40,521 bases of DNA from an uncultured Clostridia bacterium (GTDB taxonomy: Bacteria; Bacillota; Clostridia; Oscillospirales; Acutalibacteraceae): NCBI GenBank assembly GCA_937896885.1, contig CALBNX010000080.1:1-40521 (forward strand), written 5' to 3'. The position numbers were made by a program, and so were the translations under genes. The notes under the pieces are model-generated. The model was not told the origin of the DNA, did not search any database, and saw only the letters and a list, made by a program, of their open reading frames with translations. This document shows, in pieces, positions 32,501-40,095 of the stretch. The number at the start of each line of letters is the position of its first letter. Position 1 is the first letter of the stretch.

Positions 32501-33670
32501 TCATTGTTCTTCGCTTTCGCTGTTTGTCATATCTTTAAATTTCTTAACAGTATCCGCCCAGAGCTTTTTCGGGGTGGATTTTACATTTTTGTTGAGGGTT
32601 GAGAAAATTGAACCAACACCACTTAATACGAGACTTCTCGTTTCAGGGTCAAGTTCTTTGAGAGCATCAAATACCAATGAAGTGTTGTTTTTGATATGTT
32701 CACTCCAATCAAGAAAACTCTCTGCATTTTCTGCATTTGTTGACTCGATAATGTCAAACATTGCTTCAACAAACATTTTTCTCTGATTTGGGTCAGAGTT
32801 ATATACCCAATCATTGAAGGTGTTATCAATGAATTGTGAACGCATATAAACCTTTTCACCGCTTATGAAATCATCATTTTCGATTTGCCATAAGAATGGG
32901 TCGTGTTGTAAAACACCCGAGCCATCACTCTTGATAATACGATATGTGTCGCGATTATTAAGAAGCAAGCCGAATATTGATTCTTCAGGAATAAGCTTGG
33001 TGATTTTTGGTTCAGTTTGTATATAGTTGTCAGAGTTTATAAACTCTTCACTAAATCCAGGACTGTCAAAACTTTGAATTTCAACGATTTTATTCTTTAC
33101 TTTTGGTGAGCACATTGTACCCGAATAAATAGCTAAATTGCCACCTTTTGAATGACCAACAAGTGTGATATTACCTTTAATCTTCTTTGACACTTGTTCA
33201 ACATAGGGTACAGATAATTTCTGTGCAGCAACAGGGGACATATAGAGCATATTAAAATTCTCTTTCCAACCTGTAATAGTTGAATCCGTGCCTCTGAATG
33301 CAATGCAACCATCACCGTTAGGTAAAATAAAAGTAATTGCACAGAATTGAGTGTCTTGCTCATAGTCGAGAATATCTTGATAATAGTTCACACGAACTTT
33401 ACCATATCTTTTGCTATAAGCCACGGCATTTAGTAATTTCTTGTTTCTTTCAGCTGTTCTTTCAAGGGGAAAAAGAGCTTCATAATCATCGCATTCAGCA
33501 ATTTCTGAAAGATATAAGCCCTTGTTTCTGCTTTTTGTATCAGGAACAAGATTATCGTAACTTACATACGCAAGTTGAGCAAAAATTAAACCGTCAATTT
33601 TAGAAAAAGGAAGTGTGTCAAAATCCTTGTGAGCATTTAAAAGTGCATAGTCAATAATATTATACGCCAT
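32501..33670 (-). CDS. Mbeg1-like (DUF2974) alpha/beta hydrolase
   Basis: The 389-residue protein is a lipase-class alpha/beta hydrolase of the DUF2974/Mbeg1-like type common in Firmicutes. The nucleophile elbow is GHSKGG, in the segment ITLVGHSKGGNLAIYSG, and the substrate-side segment is IAFRGTDSTITGWKENFNM. There is no signal peptide or membrane helix, so it should be cytoplasmic. The true substrate of the family is not established. ATG 33670 is chosen because GGAG lies 9 bases upstream; an upstream in-frame ATG at 33721 falls in the carB terminator. It ends 11 bases before the queT leader aptamer. Confidence 0.85.
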   Translation of the reverse strand: MAYNIIDYALLNAHKDFDTLPFSKIDGLIFAQLAYVSYDNLVPDTKSRNKGLYLSEIAECDDYEALFPLERTAERNKKLLNAVAYSKRYGKVRVNYYQDILDYEQDTQFCAITFILPNGDGCIAFRGTDSTITGWKENFNMLYMSPVAAQKLSVPYVEQVSKKIKGNITLVGHSKGGNLAIYSGTMCSPKVKNKIVEIQSFDSPGFSEEFINSDNYIQTEPKITKLIPEESIFGLLLNNRDTYRIIKSDGSGVLQHDPFLWQIENDDFISGEKVYMRSQFIDNTFNDWVYNSDPNQRKMFVEAMFDIIESTNAENAESFLDWSEHIKNNTSLVFDALKELDPETRSLVLSGVGSIFSTLNKNVKSTPKKLWADTVKKFKDMTNSESEEQ

Positions 33671-33695
33671 AACAAACATCTCCAAATAATAATGC

Positions 33696-33733
33696 AGAAA
33701 GTTGAAATGAGTTTTGCCCATTTCAACTTTTCT
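33696..33733 (-). terminator. Hairpin behind carB
   Basis: AAAGTTGAAATG and CATTTCAACTTT form a 12-bp stem with a nine-base loop about 20 bases after the carB stop codon. The downstream T tract is poor, so termination may be partial. Confidence 0.6.
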
Positions 33734-33753
33734 GTTTAATTATATGATTTATG

Positions 33754-36700
33754 TTAATTATTTATTTTAAGTGTTGCAATGTCAGTAAGACTCATTTTAC
33801 CGTCAGGAACAATGAATGTACTTCTCATAACGCTGAGTGCAGCATCGAGAGATGTAAGACAAGATGTGCCTGATTCAACAGCAAGACGACGAAGTTTGAA
33901 GCCGTCACGGTCTGCAAGACGTCCGTGTGTTGGTGTGTTGATAATTAGTGAAACTTCACCGTTTTGAAGCATATCCATAATGTTAGGTGATGCGCCTGTA
34001 AGTGGATTAACTTCTTTACATTCGATTCCTGCTTTGCGAATAGCCTTGCAAGTACCAGGTGTTGCATAGAATTCAAATTCAGAATCCTTGAATTCTTTAA
34101 GCATTTCACCGATTTCTGCTTTATCCTTATCACGAACAGTAACAACAATCTTAGCGTTCTTTGGCATTGAAACTCCGCCACCCTCAAAGGCTTTGAGAAG
34201 AGCTTCGTTGTAGTCAGTTGAAATACCAAGAACTTCACCGGTTGATTTCATTTCAGGACCTAATGAAGTGTCAGCGCCGATAATCTTTTCGAATGAGAAT
34301 ACAGGAAGTTTAATTGCATAATAACCGCTGTTCTTATAAAGACCTGTGCCATATCCCATATCAGCAATTCTTTCACCGAGCATTGCTCTTGTTGCGAGTG
34401 AGATTGCAGGAATACCTGTAACCTTTGAGATGTAAGGAACAGTTCTTGAAGAACGTGGGTTAACTTCGATAATATAAACGGTTTCACGAAGCACAATAAA
34501 TTGTATGTTCATCATACCGATAACGTGCAATGCAGAAGCAAGTCTCTTTGTATAATCAACAATAGTTTTCTGTACTTTAGGTGAGAGCGTAACTGCAGGA
34601 TAAACTGAAATTGAGTCACCTGAGTGAATACCTGCACGGTCAATGTGTTCCATAATACCAGGGATAAGAATATCCTTGCCGTCGCAGATAGCGTCAACTT
34701 CAACTTCCTGACCCATAAGGTATTTGTCAACAAGAACAGGGTGTTCTGAAAGGTCAGGGATTGTTCTTGTGATAATATCCATAAATTCAACGATATCTTC
34801 ATCGCTTGCAGCAATCTGCATACCTTGTCCACCAAGAACATAGCTTGGTCGAACAAGAACAGGGTAGCCGAGTGAATGTGCAGCCGCAATAGCTTCTTGT
34901 GTTGTGAAGACTGTCTGTCCCTTTGGACGAGCAATATCACAGAATTCAAGAATTTCGTCAAATCTCTCTCTGTCTTCAGCGGCGTCAACATGGTCTGCAT
35001 CAGTACCGAGAATCTTAACACCTAAATCATTAAGTGTCTTTGTAAGCTTAATAGCAGTCTGTCCACCAAACTGAACAATAGCACCGTCAGGATTTTCAAG
35101 TTCAACAATGCTTGTAACATATTCAGGTGTAAGTGGCTCGAAATATAGCTTATCAGAAACGTCAAAGTCAGTTGAAACTGTTTCAGGGTTGTTGTTTACG
35201 ATAATTGCTTCACAACCTGCTTTTTTAAGTGCCCAAACTGAATGAACTGAACAGTAGTCAAATTCAACACCCTGACCGATACGGATAGGACCAGAACCTA
35301 ATACCATAATTTTCTTTTTATCAGTTTTTGGGTTAACTTCGTTAGCAATACCGTAATCTGAATAGTAATATGGAGTCTGTGCTTTAAATTCAGCAGCACA
35401 AGTATCAACGATTGAGAATGAAGGTATAATGTTCCAGAGCTTTCTCATGTGCTTGATAGCACTCTTTGTTGTACCGACATTTTTAGCGATAACATTATCA
35501 GTAAAGCCCATTTTCTTAGCAGCGAAAAGAGTTTCTCTGTCGCATTTACCTGATTTGAGAACTTTTTCCATCTCAACAATGTTTTTGATTTTATTCAAGA
35601 ACCACATATCAATCTTTGTGATGTCGTGGATTTCTTCAAGTGAAATACCCTTATAAATTGCAACTGCGATAGTATAAACACGCATATTGTCAACATTATA
35701 AAGTTGCTCGTGAACTTCTTCTTTGCTCATTTCCATAAGTGAGTCGAGAAGAAGTGACTCTTTGTTTTCTTCAAGAGAGTGAAGTGATTTGTGAAGTGCT
35801 GCTTCGAAAGTGCGGGCAATAGACATTACTTCACCGGTAGCCTTCATTTGTGTACCAAGTGTTTTCTTGGCAGTAACAAACTTATCAAATGGCCATTTAG
35901 GGAACTTACATACGATATAGTCGATTGTAGGTTCAAATGATGCAAATGTCTTGCCTGTAACAGCATTAGGAATTTCGTCAAGACCTAAACCGAGAGCGAT
36001 TTTTGATGCAACTCTCGCGATTGGGAAACCTGTTGCTTTAGATGCAAGCGCAGATGAACGAGAAACACGAGGGTTAACTTCAATAACTGCATATTTAAAT
36101 GATGTTGGGTGAAGTGCAAACTGAACATTACAACCACCCTGAATATCAAGTGCATCAATAATGTTGAGAGCAGCATTACGAAGCATTGAATACTCTTTAT
36201 CCATAAGTGTCTGTGCAGGAGCAACAACGATTGAGTCACCAGTGTGAATACCAACAGGGTCCATATTTTCCATTGAACAGATTGTGATGCAGTTACCCTT
36301 TGAGTCACGCATTGTTTCAAACTCAATTTCTTTCCAACCTGAAATACATTTCTCAATAAGAACTTGATTTACACGAGAAAGACGGATACCATTTGATGCA
36401 ATTTCGTGAAGTTGTGCTTCATCATATGCAATACCACCACCAGTACCACCGAGTGTGTATGCTGGACGAACAATAACAGGGTAGCCAATCTTAGCAGAAA
36501 ACTCAAGTGCGTCTTCAACTGTTTCAACAACGAGAGATTCAATACAAGGCTCGCCGATAGCTTCCATTGTGTCTTTAAATTCTTGTCTGTCTTCAGCTTT
36601 TTTAATTGATTCGGCATTGATACCGATAAGACGAACATTATTTTCTTTCAAGATTCCTAACTCATTTAATTCCATAGCAAGGTTAAGACCTGTTTGTCCA

Positions 36701-36969
36701 CCAAGAGAGGGGAGAAGTGAGTCAGGCTTTTCTTTTTCAATAATCTTTGTAAGCGTAGGAATTGTAAGTGGCTCAATATAAACCTTGTCTGCAATGTCAC
36801 CGTCAGTCATAATAGTAGCAGGGTTAGAGTTTACAAGAACAACTTCAACGCCTTCTTCTTTAAGAGAGCGACAAGCCTGAGTGCCGGCATAGTCAAATTC
36901 AGCAGCCTGACCGATAATAATTGGACCAGAACCGATAACCATTACCTTTTTAATGCTTTTATCTAACAT
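33754..36969 (-). CDS. carB: Carbamoyl-phosphate synthase large subunit
   Basis: This 1071-residue protein is full length. It makes carbamoyl phosphate from bicarbonate, ammonia and two ATP for pyrimidine and arginine synthesis. Two homologous ATP-grasp halves are present: the first starts with KKVMVIGSGPIIIGQAAEFD and the second, at about residue 550, with KKIMVLGSGPIRIGQGVEFD. The oligomerisation domain lies between them, and the C-terminal MGS-like allosteric domain begins near 935. ATP-binding loops (RPAYTLGGTGGG and RPSYVLGGQGM) are intact. It starts one base after carA, whose glutaminase site is degenerate, so ammonia may have to come from solution. Confidence 0.96.
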   Translation of the reverse strand: MLDKSIKKVMVIGSGPIIIGQAAEFDYAGTQACRSLKEEGVEVVLVNSNPATIMTDGDIADKVYIEPLTIPTLTKIIEKEKPDSLLPSLGGQTGLNLAMELNELGILKENNVRLIGINAESIKKAEDRQEFKDTMEAIGEPCIESLVVETVEDALEFSAKIGYPVIVRPAYTLGGTGGGIAYDEAQLHEIASNGIRLSRVNQVLIEKCISGWKEIEFETMRDSKGNCITICSMENMDPVGIHTGDSIVVAPAQTLMDKEYSMLRNAALNIIDALDIQGGCNVQFALHPTSFKYAVIEVNPRVSRSSALASKATGFPIARVASKIALGLGLDEIPNAVTGKTFASFEPTIDYIVCKFPKWPFDKFVTAKKTLGTQMKATGEVMSIARTFEAALHKSLHSLEENKESLLLDSLMEMSKEEVHEQLYNVDNMRVYTIAVAIYKGISLEEIHDITKIDMWFLNKIKNIVEMEKVLKSGKCDRETLFAAKKMGFTDNVIAKNVGTTKSAIKHMRKLWNIIPSFSIVDTCAAEFKAQTPYYYSDYGIANEVNPKTDKKKIMVLGSGPIRIGQGVEFDYCSVHSVWALKKAGCEAIIVNNNPETVSTDFDVSDKLYFEPLTPEYVTSIVELENPDGAIVQFGGQTAIKLTKTLNDLGVKILGTDADHVDAAEDRERFDEILEFCDIARPKGQTVFTTQEAIAAAHSLGYPVLVRPSYVLGGQGMQIAASDEDIVEFMDIITRTIPDLSEHPVLVDKYLMGQEVEVDAICDGKDILIPGIMEHIDRAGIHSGDSISVYPAVTLSPKVQKTIVDYTKRLASALHVIGMMNIQFIVLRETVYIIEVNPRSSRTVPYISKVTGIPAISLATRAMLGERIADMGYGTGLYKNSGYYAIKLPVFSFEKIIGADTSLGPEMKSTGEVLGISTDYNEALLKAFEGGGVSMPKNAKIVVTVRDKDKAEIGEMLKEFKDSEFEFYATPGTCKAIRKAGIECKEVNPLTGASPNIMDMLQNGEVSLIINTPTHGRLADRDGFKLRRLAVESGTSCLTSLDAALSVMRSTFIVPDGKMSLTDIATLKINN

Positions 36970-36970
36970 C

Positions 36971-38017
36971 TTATTTGCCCTCCTTAACCATCTTCATAAA
37001 ATCGCCGAACATAAATGATGTGTTTGGACCTTTGCAGGTGTCGGGTGCAAACTGAACTGAAATAATTGGCTTGTCCGTATATTTAAGACCCTCAATAGTC
37101 TTGTCATTTACGTTAACACACATAACCTCTGCATTTGCGGGTGCTTCACTTACTGTGTAGCCGTGGTTGTGTGATGTAATAAATGTCTTGTCAAAATCAA
37201 CGAATTTTACGGGATAGTTTGCACCGCGGTGACCGTAAGCCATCTTTTCAATCTTACCGCCGTTAGCAAGGGCTACAAGCTGATGACCAAGTCCCATTGC
37301 AAATACGGGAAGACCGCTGTCGCAAAGCTTTTTAATCTCATCAAGATTTGCATAAGCATCTTCATTTTCTGCACCGTTTGAGATTACAATAGCCTCAAAT
37401 TCGCCTGCGAGAATTTCATCTGCAGTTGTTGTGGCAGGGAAGCGTGTTACCGCAAATCCGTTCTTTGCAAAAGCATTAACCATACTGTTGCGAGCTCCAA
37501 GGTCAAGAAATGCAAGCTTTGCACCCTCAACGCTTATTGCCTTTGCTTCATCCTGCTGGAATGAATAGTCGCATTTGTAATCCTTAATTTTATTAAGAAG
37601 AGCATCTTTGTCAGAAATATCGTCTGTAACAATACCCTTCATTGCACCATTTTCGCGGATGTGCATAACGATTTCGCGTGTATCAAGACCCTTAATGCAG
37701 GGGATTGAGTATTTTGTGAGGAAACCGTTGATTGTCATTTCACTTCTGAAGTTTGAGGGCTTACCGCAAAGCTCGTGAACGAACAAAGCAGCGGGGAAAA
37801 GCTTCTCATTCTCCATATCCTCGTGGCATACACCGTAGTTACCAATAAGCGGATAAGTCATTACAACGCCCAAACCCTTGTTACTGGGGTCAGAGAGCAT
37901 TTCAACATATCCGGTCATTGATGTGTTGAATACAACTTCACATACAGTTTCTTTGAATTTTCCGGCGGCAACACCTGTAAAAACAGTACCGTCTTCAAGC
38001 ATTAAATAAGCTTTCAA
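36971..38017 (-). CDS. carA: Carbamoyl-phosphate synthase small subunit with degenerate glutaminase triad
   Basis: The 348-residue protein is clearly CarA: the N-terminal CPSase_sm_chain domain (1 to about 150) has VVFNTSMTGYVEMLSDPS and MTYPLIGNYGV, followed by a class I glutamine amidotransferase fold with GHRGANYPV and NHGYTVSEAP. The catalytic triad is gone. The nucleophile motif GICLGHQ reads AMGLGHQ, with Gly242 for Cys. The motif QFHPE reads QFAPD, with Ala324 for His and Asp326 for Glu. The usual SNGPGDP reads SNGAENE. Glutamine hydrolysis is therefore not expected; the protein may remain as a structural partner of CarB in an ammonia-using enzyme. The start is a TTG behind a weak GGTGTGA site. 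Confidence 0.93.
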   Translation of the reverse strand: MKAYLMLEDGTVFTGVAAGKFKETVCEVVFNTSMTGYVEMLSDPSNKGLGVVMTYPLIGNYGVCHEDMENEKLFPAALFVHELCGKPSNFRSEMTINGFLTKYSIPCIKGLDTREIVMHIRENGAMKGIVTDDISDKDALLNKIKDYKCDYSFQQDEAKAISVEGAKLAFLDLGARNSMVNAFAKNGFAVTRFPATTTADEILAGEFEAIVISNGAENEDAYANLDEIKKLCDSGLPVFAMGLGHQLVALANGGKIEKMAYGHRGANYPVKFVDFDKTFITSHNHGYTVSEAPANAEVMCVNVNDKTIEGLKYTDKPIISVQFAPDTCKGPNTSFMFGDFMKMVKEGK

Positions 38018-38052
38018 AATTCACACCAGCCTTTCGTTTATCTTAATCAAAT

Positions 38053-38081
38053 ATTATACTATATTATTTTATACAGTTCAA
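38053..38081 (-). promoter_or_regulatory. Promoter of carAB
   Basis: On the minus strand TTGAAC (38076-38081) and a perfect TATAAT (38053-38058) are separated by 17 bases. No PyrR binding loop or T-box is evident in the short leader. Confidence 0.78.
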
Positions 38082-38103
38082 TAAGAACAATGTAAAAAAA
38101 TGC

Positions 38104-38132
38104 AAAAAAATAGCGGCGGAAAATCCGTCGCT
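38104..38132 (-). terminator. Terminator of the 29-codon minicistron
   Basis: On the minus strand AGCGACGGA pairs with CCGCCGCT-type bases (AGCGGCGGA on the plus strand, 38112-38120, with TCCGTCGCT, 38124-38132), followed by seven T. The stem begins in the stop codon of the small ORF. Confidence 0.85.
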
Positions 38133-38221
38133 TAAAATACAAATAATAAATGAGAAGAAGAAACAGTAATACCAACAGAACCCGAACACATATTCGCTTT
38201 TGTCTGTCGAATTTTGAACAT
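38132..38221 (-). CDS. Candidate 29-aa peptide, self-contained minicistron
   Basis: ATG 38221 has a perfect AAGGAG site 8 bases upstream and opens a 29-codon ORF ending in TAA at 38132. The peptide begins MFKIRQTKAN, has a middle CSGSVGITVSSS and a hydrophobic end LLFVF. A promoter with 17-base spacing lies just upstream and a strong terminator directly downstream, so signals for transcription, initiation and termination are all present within 176 bases. An overlapping 71-codon frame on the same strand has no comparable start site. I do not know the family. It could be a bioactive peptide, a type I toxin or a leader peptide for carAB, whose own promoter lies immediately behind its terminator. 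Confidence 0.6.
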   Translation of the reverse strand: MFKIRQTKANMCSGSVGITVSSSHLLFVF

Positions 38222-38250
38222 TACTGCCACTCCTTAAAATTACTTTCAAA

Positions 38251-38279
38251 ATTTTATCATAAAACCCACTCCTCGTCAA
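38251..38279 (-). promoter_or_regulatory. Promoter of the 29-codon minicistron
   Basis: On the minus strand TTGACG (38274-38279) and TAAAAT (38251-38256) are separated by 17 bases; transcription would start near 38244, just before the ribosome binding site. Confidence 0.72.
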
Positions 38280-38360
38280 TAAAAAAACTGCAAAAAATCC
38301 ACTTTTGTCAAAATAAATAAAAAGGTAAATTTATTATACTATAATATTTAGTCATATTTG

Positions 38361-38500
38361 AGCCTCCCTCGTCAAAGGGCGCGAGCGTTCGGTGGACGCT
38401 GAATTAGCGCTGTCTGAGCCGGCAGGCGAGTAATTGGGGGAACCGCGTAAGCGGTGGTGGGATTCATTCCTCCCTCTGATGAGGGCGGTGGATGAGGTGG
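38361..38500. repeat. Composite GC-rich intergenic repeat
   Basis: Within an AT-rich gap this 140-base GC-rich block contains GCCTCCCTCGTCAAAGGG, an AACCGCG-TAA-GCGGT hairpin, GGGATTCATTCCTCCCTC and GATGAGGGCGGTGG. The same modules, in the same order, form the inner part of 22878-22972. It has no open frame of note. It is probably a dispersed MITE-like or REP-like element of this genome, with one unit partly duplicated. The gap 38282-38360 is AT-rich and shows nothing else. Confidence 0.7.
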
Positions 38501-38513
38501 TAAACCTTGAAAA

Positions 38514-38542
38514 TTGACAATATTTGTCGAAAATGCTATATT
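38514..38542 (+). promoter_or_regulatory. Promoter of the polysaccharide deacetylase gene
   Basis: TTGACA (38514-38519) and TATATT (38537-38542) are separated by 17 bases. Confidence 0.75.
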
Positions 38543-38574
38543 CTATTTGTAATATATAAAAGGGAGTGAGCTAA

Positions 38575-39357
38575 TTGAAATCAAAAAAACTAATTAAAGT
38601 CGTTTCGATTATATTATGTATTTCTATTGTAGCTCTTTTCCTTGTTAAAATAATTATTCCTCATTATGTCACCCGCGACGGACTTTGTGTGCTTGCATAT
38701 CACGGGGTGGTAAGTGATGAAGAAAAAGAAACAATTTATAAAGACGATATTTACACAATATCCGTCTCAATGTTTGAAAAGCATATAAAATACCTTTATG
38801 ACAACGGATTTACTACATATTCAATGGATGAAGTCTATTCTTATATTAACGGTGCGCTCGAAATCTCCGAAAAATCAGTAGTTCTCACATTTGACGACGG
38901 CTATAAGAATTTCAATGATGTGGTAAAACCAATTTTAGAAAAATATCACTTCAAAGGTACTTGCTTTGTAATCGGCAAGCACTTAACTGACGATAAAGAA
39001 AAATTTCTAAAGACAGAAGATATTGTGAATACCGAAAATGTTGAGTATTATTCCCATTCTCATAATCTTCATCGCAAATCAAAAGAGGGGGTTAACCGTA
39101 AAATCATACAAGAGCTTAACGACGAAGAACTCCTCGCAGATTTTAATACAAACTTAATTGACGATACATATTTTGCCTTTCCCTACGGCAGACGAGCTAA
39201 CGGAATTGATGAGGTTTTAAATGAGGCTGGCGTAAAACTTGCCTTTGACTATAACCATTTCCGCCACTTAACCCCAAACGATAACAAATATGCATTACCA
39301 AGATATATGATAATCGATTTAACTCCATTTGCCTATTTTAAATGGATAGTAGAATAA
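38575..39357 (+). CDS. Membrane-anchored polysaccharide deacetylase (CE4)
   Basis: The 260-residue protein has an N-terminal membrane anchor or uncleaved signal (about 6-28), then a NodB/CE4 domain. The metal and catalytic motifs are TFDDGY (both aspartates), HSHNLH as the second motif with its histidines, and FAFPYG. Such enzymes remove acetyl groups from peptidoglycan or exopolysaccharide amino sugars outside the membrane. The start is TTG 38575, 8 bases after AGGGAG. It is transcribed alone. The pairing with an acyltransferase about 7 kb away is probably coincidental. Confidence 0.88.
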   Translation: MKSKKLIKVVSIILCISIVALFLVKIIIPHYVTRDGLCVLAYHGVVSDEEKETIYKDDIYTISVSMFEKHIKYLYDNGFTTYSMDEVYSYINGALEISEKSVVLTFDDGYKNFNDVVKPILEKYHFKGTCFVIGKHLTDDKEKFLKTEDIVNTENVEYYSHSHNLHRKSKEGVNRKIIQELNDEELLADFNTNLIDDTYFAFPYGRRANGIDEVLNEAGVKLAFDYNHFRHLTPNDNKYALPRYMIIDLTPFAYFKWIVE

Positions 39358-39363
39358 TAGTAA

Positions 39364-39384
39364 GGCGGGGGCTCAGCTCCCGCC
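39364..39384 (+). terminator. Hairpin behind the deacetylase gene
   Basis: GGCGGGGGC and GCTCCCGCC form a stem directly after the stop codon, followed only by ATAATTT, so termination efficiency is uncertain. Behind it lies a short run of GAATTACGAATT-type repeats (39391-39420). Confidence 0.65.
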
Positions 39385-39441
39385 ATAATTTCGCATTACG
39401 AATTACGAATTTCGAATTCAAAAAATATTTCCAAATCCCTA

Positions 39442-39470
39442 TTGACAACCATTTGACATTATGATACAAT
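39442..39470 (+). promoter_or_regulatory. Promoter of the rpmG-secE-nusG operon
   Basis: TTGACA (39442-39447) and TACAAT (39465-39470) are separated by 17 bases, 111 bases before rpmG. Confidence 0.8.
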
Positions 39471-39535
39471 ACCGATACCTCAAAAAGAGGGCTTTATTTT
39501 TGTGCCCATTTTTATAGAGGAAGGCTATACACAAG

Positions 39536-39558
39536 TTATCTGCTGATTTTTCAGATAA
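39536..39558 (+). other. Hairpin in the rpmG leader
   Basis: TTATCTG and CAGATAA enclose a nine-base loop between the promoter and the ACGGAGG site of rpmG. There is no T tract after it. It may be a structured leader element. Confidence 0.55.
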
Positions 39559-39581
39559 CACATTAACGGAGGTGCCGAACA

Positions 39582-39731
39582 ATGAGAGTAAAAATCACAT
39601 TAGCTTGCACAGAGTGCAAACAGCGCAACTACAACACAAAGAAAAACAAGAAGAACACTCCCGACAGACTTGAGATGAACAAGTACTGCAGATTCTGCAA
39701 GAAACACACTCTTCATAGGGAAACAAAGTAA
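39582..39731 (+). CDS. rpmG: 50S ribosomal protein L33
   Basis: The 49-residue protein matches L33: MRVKITLACTECKQRNYNT, then DRLEMNKYCRFCKKHTLHRETK. It is the zinc-binding type, with CTEC and CRFC pairs. It sits in the large ribosomal subunit near the E site. ATG 39582 has an ACGGAGG site 9 bases upstream. The order rpmG-secE-nusG is conserved in Firmicutes; the tRNA-Trp often found after rpmG is absent here. Confidence 0.97.
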   Translation: MRVKITLACTECKQRNYNTKKNKKNTPDRLEMNKYCRFCKKHTLHRETK

Positions 39732-39747
39732 TCCGGAGGTTAGTGAA

Positions 39748-40077
39748 ATGTCTGACAAGAAAGAAAAGACCACTGCTGAGGTTAAGAAGGACAAGGCTCC
39801 TGCAAAGAAAAAGGAAAATCCCTTTAAAAAAGTAGGTCCCGCAATCAAAAAGTTCTTTAAAGACTTCAAGGGCGAGTGGAAAAAAGTCACATGGCCATCT
39901 GGTAAAACAGTTCTTAACAATTCTATTGTTGTTATTGTTATCGTAGCAATCGTAGGTCTCGCAATTTGGGGTATTGACACAGGTCTTTCAACTATTATTG
40001 ACGGACTTGTAGGCCTTGCAAATTCACAGGACGAAGCTACAACAAAAGAAATGATTAGCTTGTTCTTAATGAAATAA
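39748..40077 (+). CDS. secE: Preprotein translocase subunit SecE
   Basis: The 109-residue protein ends in the single-helix SecE domain: FFKDFKGEWKKVTWPSGKTV, the signature amphipathic helix, then one transmembrane helix (about 68-88). It stabilises SecY in the translocon. It is longer than the usual 60-75 residues, with a Lys-rich N-terminal extension of about 40 residues and a tail of about 20 residues after the helix. ATG 39748 has a CGGAGG site 9-10 bases upstream. Confidence 0.95.
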   Translation: MSDKKEKTTAEVKKDKAPAKKKENPFKKVGPAIKKFFKDFKGEWKKVTWPSGKTVLNNSIVVIVIVAIVGLAIWGIDTGLSTIIDGLVGLANSQDEATTKEMISLFLMK

Positions 40078-40095
40078 TCGAAAGGAGATTAAGTT

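Noticed and set aside
36971..38017. carA as a pseudogene
   Set aside because: The frame is intact over its whole length, it is directly coupled to a normal carB, and the structural motifs are conserved; only the glutaminase site is degenerate.
38020..38060. PyrR-binding attenuator before carAB
   Set aside because: The leader between promoter and start codon is too short and contains no PyrR loop or competing hairpins.
38064..38279. Minus-strand ORF of 71 codons upstream of carA
   Set aside because: Its start codon lies at the promoter of the 29-codon minicistron and lacks a ribosome binding site, and its end runs through the terminator. The nested 29-codon frame has all signals.
39391..39420. 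Short GAATTACGAATT-type direct repeats before the rpmG promoter
   Set aside because: Only two or three imperfect units are present and they show no link to any gene or structure.
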